The notes beneath the pieces were generated by a model. The model was not told where the DNA came from, did no database searches, and worked only from the letters and a program-made list of their open reading frames with translations. A DNA stretch of 32,410 nt, from the NCBI GenBank assembly GCA_003104975.1, contig PQAM01000013.1, positions 1 through 32,410 on the forward strand. Reading direction: 5' to 3'. Below, piece after piece: positions 21,949 to 29,274 of the stretch. This stretch comes from Candidatus Methylomirabilota bacterium. GTDB lineage: Bacteria; Methylomirabilota; Methylomirabilia; Methylomirabilales; Methylomirabilaceae. Numbering within the stretch: position 1 is the first letter of the stretch; each line of letters opens with the position of its first letter. The translations under genes were made by a program, and so were the position numbers.

Positions 21949-21959
21949 GTGGCTATTAA
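21748..21959 (+). pseudogene. Small two-frame ORF before the methyltransferase (frameshifted relic or programmed -1 shift)
   Basis: ATG 21748 opens a 45-codon frame ending at TGA 21883-21885. The -1 frame is open from before 21864 to TAA 21957-21959, which overlaps the methyltransferase GTG. The frames meet at AAATTTC (21864-21870), a textbook X-XXY-YYZ -1 slippery heptamer in register. The joined product would have about 70 residues, with ...IPEVLLKLKNF continuing as HPDDVIYSEGCKEAVILYA. A single lost A in the A-run would explain it equally well, as a decayed gene. No family is recognised. Confidence 0.35.
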
Positions 21960-22938
21960 GGTCGATAGTTCAACGGCTCTAGCAAGTGCCCGCTTGAATC
22001 ATGCACCAGTGGCGGGGCTTGGTGTAGGAGCGGTACAGCCGCCAGGCGTGGCGTACGGAACTAAACTTGGGAGGATGTACCGCGGCTTCGCTGAGGACGT
22101 ACTCGGCTCAGAACTCACAAAAAAATATCGCGGTAAGGTGCAGCTGATATTGACGTCACCGCCATTCCCGTTGAATCGCAAGAAAAAGTACGGAAATCGT
22201 CAAGGCGAGAAGTATGTTGACTGGCTTGCTGCTTTCGCGCCAATTTTTAAGGAGTTCCTGACAAGCGACGGTTCGATCGTCGTCGAAATGGGGAACGCCT
22301 GGGAGCCGGGTGAGCCGGCCATGTCCACGCTTGCGCTCGAAGCACTTCTCCGTTTCCTGAAGGCGGGCGAACTCAGCCTTTGTCAGCAGTTCATTTGTCA
22401 CAATCCTGCGCGACTCCCCACACCGGCTCAGTGGGTCAATGTCGACCGGATTCGTGTGAAGGACTCTTACACACACGTGTGGTGGATGGCGCCGACGACC
22501 AGACCAAAGGCCGATAACCGGCGGGTGCTCAAGCCATACTCTCGTTCTATGTTGAAGCTGCTCAGGACCGGAAAGTACAACGCTGGTCGACGTCCATCCG
22601 AGCACCACATCGGGGCGACCTCCTTTCTCAAGGACAACCATGGCGCGATCCCCTCGAATGTCCTCACTCTGACGAACACCCTTTCAAATGACTCGTACCT
22701 TGTCTACTGCAAAGAGCGCGGCCTCCCACTCCATCCGGCGCGCATGCCAGGTGATCTGGCAACGTTTTTTATCAAGTTCCTTACGGACGCACACGACCTC
22801 ATCCTCGACCCATTTGCCGGTAGCAACACGACTGGTGCGATGGCCGAGAGGCTTAAGCGACGGTGGATAGCCATCGAGCCGAACGATGACTATCTTCAAG
22901 GTTCCCGCGGCCGATTTACTCAAATCATCGTGGGGTGA
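21949..22938 (+). CDS. Site-specific DNA methyltransferase (beta class, N4-cytosine or N6-adenine)
   Basis: The 329-residue product has catalytic motif IV TSPPFPL at 69-75 and, after a variable target-recognition stretch, the SAM-binding motif I DPFAGSNTTG at 287-296. That motif order defines the beta class. TSPPF is more typical of N4-cytosine methylases, but adenine specificity is not excluded. The start is GTG, eight bases after AAAGG. The gap to the GHKL ATPase ATG is three bases, so the two are coupled. No restriction endonuclease gene lies beside it, so it acts either as an orphan or as the self-marking arm of the downstream ATPase system. Confidence 0.9.
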   Translation: MAIKVDSSTALASARLNHAPVAGLGVGAVQPPGVAYGTKLGRMYRGFAEDVLGSELTKKYRGKVQLILTSPPFPLNRKKKYGNRQGEKYVDWLAAFAPIFKEFLTSDGSIVVEMGNAWEPGEPAMSTLALEALLRFLKAGELSLCQQFICHNPARLPTPAQWVNVDRIRVKDSYTHVWWMAPTTRPKADNRRVLKPYSRSMLKLLRTGKYNAGRRPSEHHIGATSFLKDNHGAIPSNVLTLTNTLSNDSYLVYCKERGLPLHPARMPGDLATFFIKFLTDAHDLILDPFAGSNTTGAMAERLKRRWIAIEPNDDYLQGSRGRFTQIIVG

Positions 22939-22941
22939 ACA

Positions 22942-25248
22942 ATGGATTCGAAATCTCTCTTTGATGCACTTCTGGCCGCTTCGACCACTGAAGAGGTCCG
23001 AACAGCAGTCGAGACATTCGAGGCTGCCAAGGGCGAGCAGGCACGGTGGGCGCCGATCGGAGGTAAGGAGAACAACCGTGGTCCCATCGAGGTCTCCGCA
23101 GACCCCGGACGTTCTCTCGTCGAGCGGCTCACTAACGGTATCGACGCCATTCTCGAAGCTGAGTGCGAACGGCATCGGGGCGTACCAGACTGTCGTTCAC
23201 CGCGCGAAGCTGCGACGGCTTGGCTTGGTATCTCCGAGCGCGGCCTCTCGGAGATGACGCCTGCACAACGGCAGGCGGTTGCGAGGCGCGTGGTTACGCA
23301 TCTGTTGCCGGGTGACGGGAGGCAGGGACGGCTTATCGAGATCCGTGATCTTGGCGTTGGGCTGACCCCTGAGGAGATGCCAGAAACAATTCTCAGCTTA
23401 AATGAGAGCAACAAAATCCGGAAGCATTACCTCGCTGGGACCTATGGGCAGGGTGGCTCGAGCACCTTTGCTATCAGCGCTTATACGTTGCTCGCGAGCC
23501 GACACGCGAACGATTCGCGCGTCGCCTTCACTGTTGTAAAGTTTCTCGATTTACCGCCGGAGGAGTACAAGACAGGCCACTACGTGTACCTAACGGTCGA
23601 TGGGATCGTTCCGATCGTCGAGGGTTTCGAGAACGACTTTGCCGCCGGGACCCTTGTTCGGCACTTCGGCTATGATCTGAGCAGCTACCCCTCACCTGTC
23701 GGACCGAACAGCGTCTACGGCCTTCTCAACCAGGTACTCTTCGATCCGGTACTCCCGATTTGGCTAGATAGTGAGGTTCACGGCTACCGTCGCGTTATTA
23801 AGGGGTCGCGAAATGCTCTGAATGGCGCCGTCGACGAGGGCGACGAAACTCGACGGGGACCGGCCTTAGACCACAACATGCCGACATTCTATTTGTCGCT
23901 CGGCGACTTCGGAAACGTCGGGTTCGAGTATTGGGTTCTGGAGCGCCCAACCCGGGCCAACAAGCGACCGAGTGCCGCCTTCGTAAACCCGAGTCGGCCC
24001 ATCATTCTCACGTTGAACGGACAGAACCACGCAGAGCTACCCGTGAGTATCGTCAGAAAGGAAGCGGAGTTCCACTTCCTTTCACAGCGGCTCATTGTGC
24101 ACATCGACTGCGACTCCCTCACGCCGACCGCAAAGCGCGCGCTTTTTGCGTCAAGCCGAGAGGACGCTCGGCGTGGTCTTGTCTTACAGCTTATTCATGA
24201 CGAGCTCGTCCGTATTCTCAAATCCGACGACGAACTCGTACGGCTTAATAATGAAGCGCGGGAACAGGGGATGCGGGAGCGGGACGAAACGGCGGTTCAA
24301 GAGATGCGTCGAGAGGTCGCACACCTCCTTCATTTGCAGGGGATCGAGATCGACCACGCGACTGGCGCCCGTGTGGGCGGCGACCGACCGTCTCCTGATT
24401 ACCCAACGCGCCCCAGAGGCCCGCGGCGGCAGCTCCAACCGATCGAAGTGCACGAGCCTCCGACCTACATCCGGATCGTCTGGGAGGAAGGGGAGCCGAT
24501 CGATTTCTACCCAAGCCAAAGGCGATACGTCCGGCTCGAAACAGACGCAAACAGTAACTACTACGATCCAGACAACCCCACGAACTCGCGCATCAACATC
24601 ATCATTGTGCAGGGACCAGTGATGCTGAAGGGCTCGACCCCTCTCCGGGGCGGTCGCATGCGCGCGATTCTCGAACTTCCAGACGACACGCCCGTCGGCG
24701 CTACCGGGACGCTGCGAGTTGAACTAAGCCGTCTAGGCCTTCCCACGCTCTCCGACCAGCGAGGAGTCGTCGTGCGCGAAGCACCTCCATCCCGCCCAGG
24801 ACGCCAGCCGCTCAGCCTACCCCCGTTCGACCCGCGCCCTGTCCAACCCGATGACGAGCAGTGGGCGACACTTGGCTGGCCGGACGACGTGGCCGAGGTT
24901 GCGTCCTCAGCCGTAATGGAAAACGGCACTCTTGTTATTTACTACTCCACGGCGTATCCGAAGTATGCTAGTCAGGTCACCCGGTACGAACAGCGCGATC
25001 CCTCTGTCGCAGAGTCGTTTAAGAAGCGTTACGAGATCTGGCTTGTGACGCACTCCCTTCTTTATCACCGTGATCAGGAAGAAGTGGCCGCGCAACATCC
25101 CACTAGCGAGGAGGTAGACACCGACCTAGCAGAGGAGCGTGAGCGACAAGAGCGCTTACGTATGGCGACGCTGGCGGCGCTTTTCGCGGCTCGCGAGGTA
25201 GAACTCGCTGCTATGTCGCAGAGCGCGGGTGAGACTTACGACTCATAG
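22942..25248 (+). CDS. GHKL-type ATPase coupled to the DNA methyltransferase, possible defence effector
   Basis: The 768-residue product has an N-terminal GHKL (Hsp90/MutL/MORC-like) ATP-binding site. The N-box is E61, N65 and D68 in LVERLTNGIDAILEAE. The G1 box is D136-LGVG in IEIRDLGVGLTPEEM, and the glycine-rich lid is TYGQGGSSTFAISAY near 167-181. A long middle region may correspond to a transducer domain (LPVSIVRKEAEFHFLSQRLIVH). The C-terminal half is strand-rich, with a proline-rich linker, and ends in an acidic helical tail. The family is known in outline from MutL/MORC-type ATPases in restriction-modification operons. I do not recognise this exact architecture, and no nuclease motif is evident. 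Coupled to the methyltransferase by a three-base gap. Confidence 0.8.
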   Translation: MDSKSLFDALLAASTTEEVRTAVETFEAAKGEQARWAPIGGKENNRGPIEVSADPGRSLVERLTNGIDAILEAECERHRGVPDCRSPREAATAWLGISERGLSEMTPAQRQAVARRVVTHLLPGDGRQGRLIEIRDLGVGLTPEEMPETILSLNESNKIRKHYLAGTYGQGGSSTFAISAYTLLASRHANDSRVAFTVVKFLDLPPEEYKTGHYVYLTVDGIVPIVEGFENDFAAGTLVRHFGYDLSSYPSPVGPNSVYGLLNQVLFDPVLPIWLDSEVHGYRRVIKGSRNALNGAVDEGDETRRGPALDHNMPTFYLSLGDFGNVGFEYWVLERPTRANKRPSAAFVNPSRPIILTLNGQNHAELPVSIVRKEAEFHFLSQRLIVHIDCDSLTPTAKRALFASSREDARRGLVLQLIHDELVRILKSDDELVRLNNEAREQGMRERDETAVQEMRREVAHLLHLQGIEIDHATGARVGGDRPSPDYPTRPRGPRRQLQPIEVHEPPTYIRIVWEEGEPIDFYPSQRRYVRLETDANSNYYDPDNPTNSRINIIIVQGPVMLKGSTPLRGGRMRAILELPDDTPVGATGTLRVELSRLGLPTLSDQRGVVVREAPPSRPGRQPLSLPPFDPRPVQPDDEQWATLGWPDDVAEVASSAVMENGTLVIYYSTAYPKYASQVTRYEQRDPSVAESFKKRYEIWLVTHSLLYHRDQEEVAAQHPTSEEVDTDLAEERERQERLRMATLAALFAAREVELAAMSQSAGETYDS

Positions 25249-25256
25249 GAGCGCCG

Positions 25257-25367
25257 ATGAACACACCTCGCCAAAGGGATGCGGCTGACGATCAACTTCG
25301 CAGCCTAAAGGCCGATGCTGTTCGCCTGTGGTCCAGTAACCGCACGCTTTGTGTTTCCAATTTGTAG
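25257..25367 (+). pseudogene. 5' stump of a third gene in the methyltransferase-GHKL operon
   Basis: ATG 25257 has AGGAG at 25247-25251 and starts eight bases after the ATPase stop. Its 36 codons (MNTPRQRDAADDQLRSLKAD...) look like a normal hydrophilic protein start. The frame then stops at TAG 25365-25367, just before the hicB binding site. The composition changes near 25345. The simplest reading is that a larger gene was cut by the recombination that brought in HicBA. A genuine 36-residue peptide is possible. Confidence 0.45.
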
Positions 25368-25384
25368 GCAATGGGAGATCAGAC

Positions 25385-25597
25385 ATGAAGGAACACTATA
25401 CGGCGGTCATCAAACAGAGTGGTCGGTGGTGGATCGGATGGATTGAAGAGGTCCCAGGTGTGAACTGCCAAGAGTCCACAAAGGAGAAGTTGATCGAGAG
25501 CCTTCGAGTGACGCTTCGAGAAGCATTGGAGTTCAATCGCCGTGAGGCGTTGGAGGCAGCAGGCGACAGCTTCAAAGAAGAGCTGATCACCATATGA
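25385..25597 (+). CDS. hicB: HicB-type antitoxin
   Basis: The 70-residue product reads MKEHYTAVIKQSGRWWIGWIEEVPGVNCQESTKEKLIESL, the partially degraded RNase H-like fold of HicB. A C-terminal helix follows (REALEFNRREALEAAG). It binds and blocks HicA. GGGAG upstream fixes ATG 25385. The stop overlaps the hicA start (ATGA, 25594-25597). The order antitoxin-then-toxin is common for this subgroup. Confidence 0.88.
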   Translation: MKEHYTAVIKQSGRWWIGWIEEVPGVNCQESTKEKLIESLRVTLREALEFNRREALEAAGDSFKEELITI

Positions 25598-25782
25598 AGC
25601 GTACGGAGTTGCTCCGGCATCTCCGCGCTCACGGCTGCCAGTTTCTCCGCGAAGGCGCGCGGCACTCGTGGTGGCACAACCCGAATCTGGACAAGCGATC
25701 GGCGGTGCCACGGCACCGCGAGATCGACGCCGACTTGACTCGGAAGATCTGTAAGGACCTTGGTATTCCTCCTGCGAAATGA
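25594..25782 (+). CDS. hicA: HicA-type mRNA interferase toxin
   Basis: The 62-residue product has the double-stranded-RNA-binding-like HicA fold: KRTELLRHLRAHGCQFLREGARHSWWHNP with the catalytic H24, then SAVPRHREIDADLTRKICKDLGI. HicA cleaves mRNA independent of sequence-specific ribosome stalling. Full length, active-site His kept, so probably functional. Translationally coupled to hicB. Confidence 0.9.
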   Translation: MKRTELLRHLRAHGCQFLREGARHSWWHNPNLDKRSAVPRHREIDADLTRKICKDLGIPPAK

Positions 25783-25934
25783 TACCTATCACGCACTGAT
25801 CGGACCAGCAGGAACCGGCCCCTCGACTGTTAAACGGCCAAAAGCCGTAGGCGTCTGTTCGGTGCCCAGTGTGATACACTTGGGGGCAGGAACCGTGTTG
25901 ACGCCGTACCATCCGGTTCACGGGAGGATTTGTA

Positions 25935-26126
25935 ATGCGCGAATTCGATCGGATTACCTTCGACCCGAGTGTGATGGGGGGGCGAGCCTGCATTCGAGGC
26001 ATGCGGGTGACGGTGTCTCTGGTTATCAATCTTGTGGCCAATGGGATGACGCAGGACGAGATCCTGAAGGCCTATCCGTATCTGGAACCAGAAGACATCC
26101 GTCAGGCGCTACAGTATGTCGCCTAG
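25935..26126 (+). CDS. DUF433 antitoxin-like protein, shortened by an in-frame amber codon
   Basis: The 63-residue product MREFDRITFDPSVMGGRACIRGMRVTV...LEPEDIRQALQYVA is a clear DUF433 protein. Compared with the intact paralogue at 21342, the TAG at 26124-26126 sits where that protein has Trp in YAAWLATE. Reading past it gives LAEEAVYPTEPASA and a TGA at 26169-26171 that overlaps the next start by four bases. A TGG-to-TAG point mutation therefore probably removed about 15 C-terminal residues. Whether the short form still folds is unknown. A GGGAGG binding site precedes the ATG. Confidence 0.8.
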   Translation: MREFDRITFDPSVMGGRACIRGMRVTVSLVINLVANGMTQDEILKAYPYLEPEDIRQALQYVA

Positions 26127-26167
26127 TTGGCAGAAGAGGCGGTGTATCCGACTGAGCCAGCGTCAGC

Positions 26168-26248
26168 ATGAAATTCCTCGCCGATATGGGGATTTCCCCT
26201 GAGACGGTGACATTCTTCAACTTTATCCGCTACTTCTACAAGCCGTAA
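26168..26248 (+). pseudogene. N-terminal remnant of a DUF5615 toxin gene
   Basis: ATG 26168 overlaps the original DUF433 stop (ATGA). The first residues, MKFLADMGISPETV, are the typical DUF5615 start. The frame then departs from the family (TFFNFIRYFYKP) and stops at 26248. The toxin body is missing. The breakpoint lies around 26205-26210. Confidence 0.6.
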
Positions 26249-26397
26249 CCGCTGCGCACTCTAGAGAGATCCGCGCCGACATCCTGGCGCTGGAGAAAGA
26301 AACCGAGGGGTTGCTCGACGAGATCGTCGGTAAAGGGCTTGGTCGCCTCCTAATTAAAGTTTACCTTTTACAAGGGTGCCGGGTTATGCCATATTAA
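26203..26397 (+). pseudogene. Fragment of a larger gene, possibly the C-terminus of a type I restriction methylase (HsdM)
   Basis: From 26203 the +1-related frame is open to TAA 26395-26397. It reads DILQLYPLLLQAVTAAHSRE and then IRADILALEKETEGLLDEIVG. This acidic helical stretch looks like a protein tail. It has no start codon and begins where the DUF5615 toxin breaks off. The HsdM suggestion rests on recollection of similar tails and on the fic neighbour, which often sits inside hsdM-hsdS loci. Confidence 0.35.
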
Positions 26398-26409
26398 AGG
26401 TTGCCTTTA
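26354..26409 (+). promoter_or_regulatory. Two operator-like repeats upstream of fic
   Basis: TTAAAGTTTACCTTTTA (26354-26370) and TTAAAGGTTGCCTTTA (26394-26409) are imperfect copies spaced 40 bases apart. The second is a near-perfect palindrome (TAAAGG-TTG-CCTTTA). They precede the fic start at 26452. Helical-phase spacing suggests a repressor binding two sites, perhaps the Fic protein's own C-terminal winged-helix region. Confidence 0.45.
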
Positions 26410-26451
26410 CTGTGTGTATGCCAACAGGCCTTGTTAAAGGAACGCCGAACT

Positions 26452-27639
26452 ATGGACAGCCCCGGAACCCCATCCATAACCAGCACCAGAGCAGGGCAAT
26501 ACCTCAGACAACCGAACGGATACCGGGCCTTCATCCCCGAACCGCTGCCACCCGATCCGCCTATTCAGATCAGCGGTGATCTGCAAGGGCTACTATCACA
26601 GGCGGATCGGGCGCTCGGGCGACTGGACGGATCGATTCATACGCTGCCGCATCCCGATCTGTTCGTGTATATGTACGTCCGAAAAGAGGCAGTGCTGTCG
26701 AGTCAGATCGAAGGCACGCAGAGTTCGTTGCAGGATGTGCTGGCGGCAGAAGCCGGGATGCTTGCGCCTGATCGCCCGCAGGACGTCGCTGAGGTTGTGA
26801 GCTACGTCGGTGCCATGAATTACGGGTTGGCTCGGCTGGCGGAGTTGCCGGTCTGCGTCCGGCTGATCCGGGAGATCCATGGGGAGCTATTGAAGGGCGT
26901 TCGCGGATCGCATCTGACGCCGGGCGATCTCCGCGCGAGCCAGAACTGGATCGAGCCGGCCGGCTGCACACTGAACGAAGCCATCTTCGTTCCGCCTCCG
27001 CCTCACGAAGTTCCCAAGGTCCTGGCCGATCTCGAACGATTCCTGCATACCGATACGAGCGTACCGCTACTGGTCAAGATCGGCCTGGCCCATGCGCAGT
27101 TTGAAACCATCCATCCGTTTCTCGACGGCAACGGGCGTATCGGTCGGCTGCTGATTACGTTTCTGCTGTGCGAGCAAAAGGTGCTGCTGAAGCCGGTGCT
27201 GTACTTATCGTACTACTTCAAGCGGCAACGACAGGCGTACTATGACCATCTGCAAGCGGTGCGCGATGCCGGAACATGGGAAGCTTGGCTCGCCTTTTTT
27301 CTGCGCGGCATCATTGAGGTCAGCGGCCAGGCAACAGAAACGGCGCGGCGAATTCTGAGCCTTCGCGAGGAGCACCGCCGAGCGATTACGGACAGCCTGG
27401 GCCGTGCCGCCGGCAACGGTCATCGCGTCCTGGAACATCTGTACCAGCACCCGATTGTCTCAGTTAATGAGGTACAGCAGTTGACAGGCACCACGTATCC
27501 GGCAGCCAACGACCTGGTTGCGAAGTTGGTCAACAGCGGCATCCTGCGCGAGTTCACCGGCAAAGCCCGCAACCGACGGTTTATCTACCAGAGCTACGTC
27601 GACTTGTTCTGGGACCGCGAGTCGGAGGCGAACGCATGA
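26452..27639 (+). CDS. fic: Fic family protein (class II, auto-inhibited AMP transferase type)
   Basis: Fic enzymes transfer AMP or related groups onto proteins. The 395-residue product has the intact catalytic motif HPFLDGNGRIGR at 221-232. An N-terminal inhibitory helix motif SSQIEGT (83-89, E87) makes it class II. The C-terminal region (NGHRVLEHLYQHPIVSVNEVQQL...YPAANDLVAKL) is a winged-helix-like DNA-binding segment. AAAGGAA supports ATG 26452; the open frame from 26401 is not needed. The TGA overlaps an ATG (27636) that starts like a type I specificity subunit. Such Fic genes commonly lie between hsdM and hsdS, although the function of that association is not settled. Confidence 0.92.
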   Translation: MDSPGTPSITSTRAGQYLRQPNGYRAFIPEPLPPDPPIQISGDLQGLLSQADRALGRLDGSIHTLPHPDLFVYMYVRKEAVLSSQIEGTQSSLQDVLAAEAGMLAPDRPQDVAEVVSYVGAMNYGLARLAELPVCVRLIREIHGELLKGVRGSHLTPGDLRASQNWIEPAGCTLNEAIFVPPPPHEVPKVLADLERFLHTDTSVPLLVKIGLAHAQFETIHPFLDGNGRIGRLLITFLLCEQKVLLKPVLYLSYYFKRQRQAYYDHLQAVRDAGTWEAWLAFFLRGIIEVSGQATETARRILSLREEHRRAITDSLGRAAGNGHRVLEHLYQHPIVSVNEVQQLTGTTYPAANDLVAKLVNSGILREFTGKARNRRFIYQSYVDLFWDRESEANA

Positions 27640-27743
27640 TCGCGAGCCTCAAGCCCTACGTGATCATCTTTCGCCTCCGCAAGAAACGTAGGGAGCTACT
27701 TCGGCATCTTCGCATGACGTGCGTGCGAGGCTGAACGAACACG
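27636..27743 (+). pseudogene. Possible start of a destroyed hsdS gene
   Basis: ATG 27636 overlaps the fic stop (ATGA). The first residues, MIASLKPY, match the usual start of type I specificity subunits (MI.LKPYP...). The protein then loses resemblance (VIIFRLRKKRREL) and stops within about 35 codons. The deletion would start around 27661. Only eight residues support this, so it is tentative. Confidence 0.3.
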
Positions 27744-28089
27744 GGCAACGATGGAAGCGACGTTACGAGTCCTGAGTAAGCTGGAACAGGCCGGGGTGAT
27801 GAGCCGCCATGCAATCGACGACGCGATGGCCGCCACCTTCTATGCCGAGCCGCTGCTGACCTTCGACCTCGCTGTATTTGTCGTCCTGCCCCAGACGCGT
27901 GGCGGTCTCCTGACACTCGAACCGCTGTCCGAGGCGCTCCGCGCGCGTGGGTACCGCGAAGAGGATGAGTGCGTCAACATCGAGGGGGTGCCGGTACAGT
28001 AGTCTTCTCTGGGATGGGGCCGGTGATCCCCGAGCCGAGAATTTGGGATCAACGTTCCATTATCCTTGCATTTCTGGTATCATGCCTCC
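27640..28089. other. Region of gene debris between fic and the DUF4143 ATPase
   Basis: Contains the two remnants described at 27636-27743 and 27751-28002. The last 87 bases show no gene and no clear binding site for the ATPase start at 28090. Confidence 0.5.
27751..28002 (+). pseudogene. Truncated nucleotidyltransferase-fold protein
   Basis: The 83-residue frame METLRVL-like start continues with YAEPLLTFDLAVFVVLPQTRGGLLTLEPL and ends CVNIEGVPVQ. It matches, from memory, the N-terminal half of a nucleotidyltransferase-like family that normally continues FLPAYN and is about twice as long. The usual IGGA and FDLD metal-site residues read IDDA and FDLA here. That suggests loss of activity before or after truncation. 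It lies between the Fic and DUF4143 genes in decayed DNA. Confidence 0.5.
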
Positions 28090-29274
28090 ATGATTACAGG
28101 GAATATCCCACGCCAGCTCGCGATCGAACTGCACCGGCGCCTCGACGATGCACCCGCCGTGGTGCTCCTCGGGCCACGCCAGGCCGGCAAGACGACGCTG
28201 GCACTCGCGGAGGGAGAAGTGCGCGGCGCGCTGTACCTCGACCTCGAATCGGAGCGCGATCGGGCCAAGCTGAGCGATCCCGAGCTCTACTTGGCCGGCC
28301 AGATCGGGAGGCTGGTGATCCTCGACGAGGTGCATCGGACACCCGGCCTTTTTCCGGTGCTGCGCGGCCTGATCGACCGCGCCCGTCGGACCGGCCACCG
28401 CAGCGGGCTCTACCTGCTGCTGGGCTCTGCCTCGCTTGACCTGCTGAAGCAGTCGGGCGAGACCCTGGCGGGGCGCGTCAGCTATCTGGAGTTGACACCG
28501 TTCTCGGTTCTGGAGGTGGCGGATGCCCCGACCTACGAGCGCCTCTGGCTGCGCGGCGGCTTTCCCGACAGCTTCCTCGCCCAGAGCGATGCGCGAAGCC
28601 GGCGCTGGCGCGAGGATTTCCTCCGCAGTTACCTGGAGCGCGACATCCCACAGTTCGGTCCACGGATCGCCGCCGAGACCCTGCGCCGCTTCTGGGCGAT
28701 GCTGGCCCACCACCACGGCAGCCTGCTCAACGTAGCGCAACTGGCGCGCAACGTTGGCGTTGACGCCAAGACGGCCGCGGGCTACATCGACCTGTTGGTC
28801 GATCTCTTGCTGGTGCGGCGGCTGCCCGCCTGGCATGCCAACCTGGGCAAACGACTGGTTAAGTCGCCCAAGATCTACGTGCGCGACAGCGGCGTGTTGC
28901 ATGCGCTGGTGACGATCGACGACCGAGAGGCGCTGCTCGGCCATTCGCTGGCCGGGGCCAGTTGGGAGGGATTCGTGATCGAGAACCTGCTCACCGCCGC
29001 GCCGCCCGGCGTGACGGGACACTTCTATCGGACCGGCGGGGGCGCCGAGATCGACCTCTTGCTGGCCTGGCCCGACGGCCGCCTGTGGGCCGTCGAGATC
29101 AAACGCAGCCTCAACCCCCGACCCGAACGCGGTTTTTACGCGGCCTGCGCCGATCTCGACCCCGCGCGCCGCTTCGTCGTCTACCCGGGCGACGAAACCT
29201 ACCCGATCGGCGGCGACACCTCGGCGATCCCGCTGGAGGCACTGGCACGGCAATTGGCGGAGCGAGCGGCATAA
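28090..29274 (+). CDS. AAA ATPase with DUF4143 domain
   Basis: The 394-residue product has Walker A GPRQAGKTTLA near 29-39, Walker B RLVILDEVHR, and sensor-1 LLLGSASLDLL. The DUF4143 C-terminal half contains RDFLRSYLERDIPQFG-type residues (EDFLRSYLERDIPQFG), a winged-helix segment (LLNVAQLARNVGVDAKTAAGYIDLL) and AEIDLLLAWPDGRLWAVEIKRS. The last resembles a PD-(D/E)XK nuclease core (D...ExK). These ATPases are widespread in accessory DNA. Their role is not defined, but toxin-antitoxin or defence functions are suspected. ATG 28090 is preferred over 28066 because the family begins I.R.L near this point. Confidence 0.85.
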   Translation: MITGNIPRQLAIELHRRLDDAPAVVLLGPRQAGKTTLALAEGEVRGALYLDLESERDRAKLSDPELYLAGQIGRLVILDEVHRTPGLFPVLRGLIDRARRTGHRSGLYLLLGSASLDLLKQSGETLAGRVSYLELTPFSVLEVADAPTYERLWLRGGFPDSFLAQSDARSRRWREDFLRSYLERDIPQFGPRIAAETLRRFWAMLAHHHGSLLNVAQLARNVGVDAKTAAGYIDLLVDLLLVRRLPAWHANLGKRLVKSPKIYVRDSGVLHALVTIDDREALLGHSLAGASWEGFVIENLLTAAPPGVTGHFYRTGGGAEIDLLLAWPDGRLWAVEIKRSLNPRPERGFYAACADLDPARRFVVYPGDETYPIGGDTSAIPLEALARQLAERAA

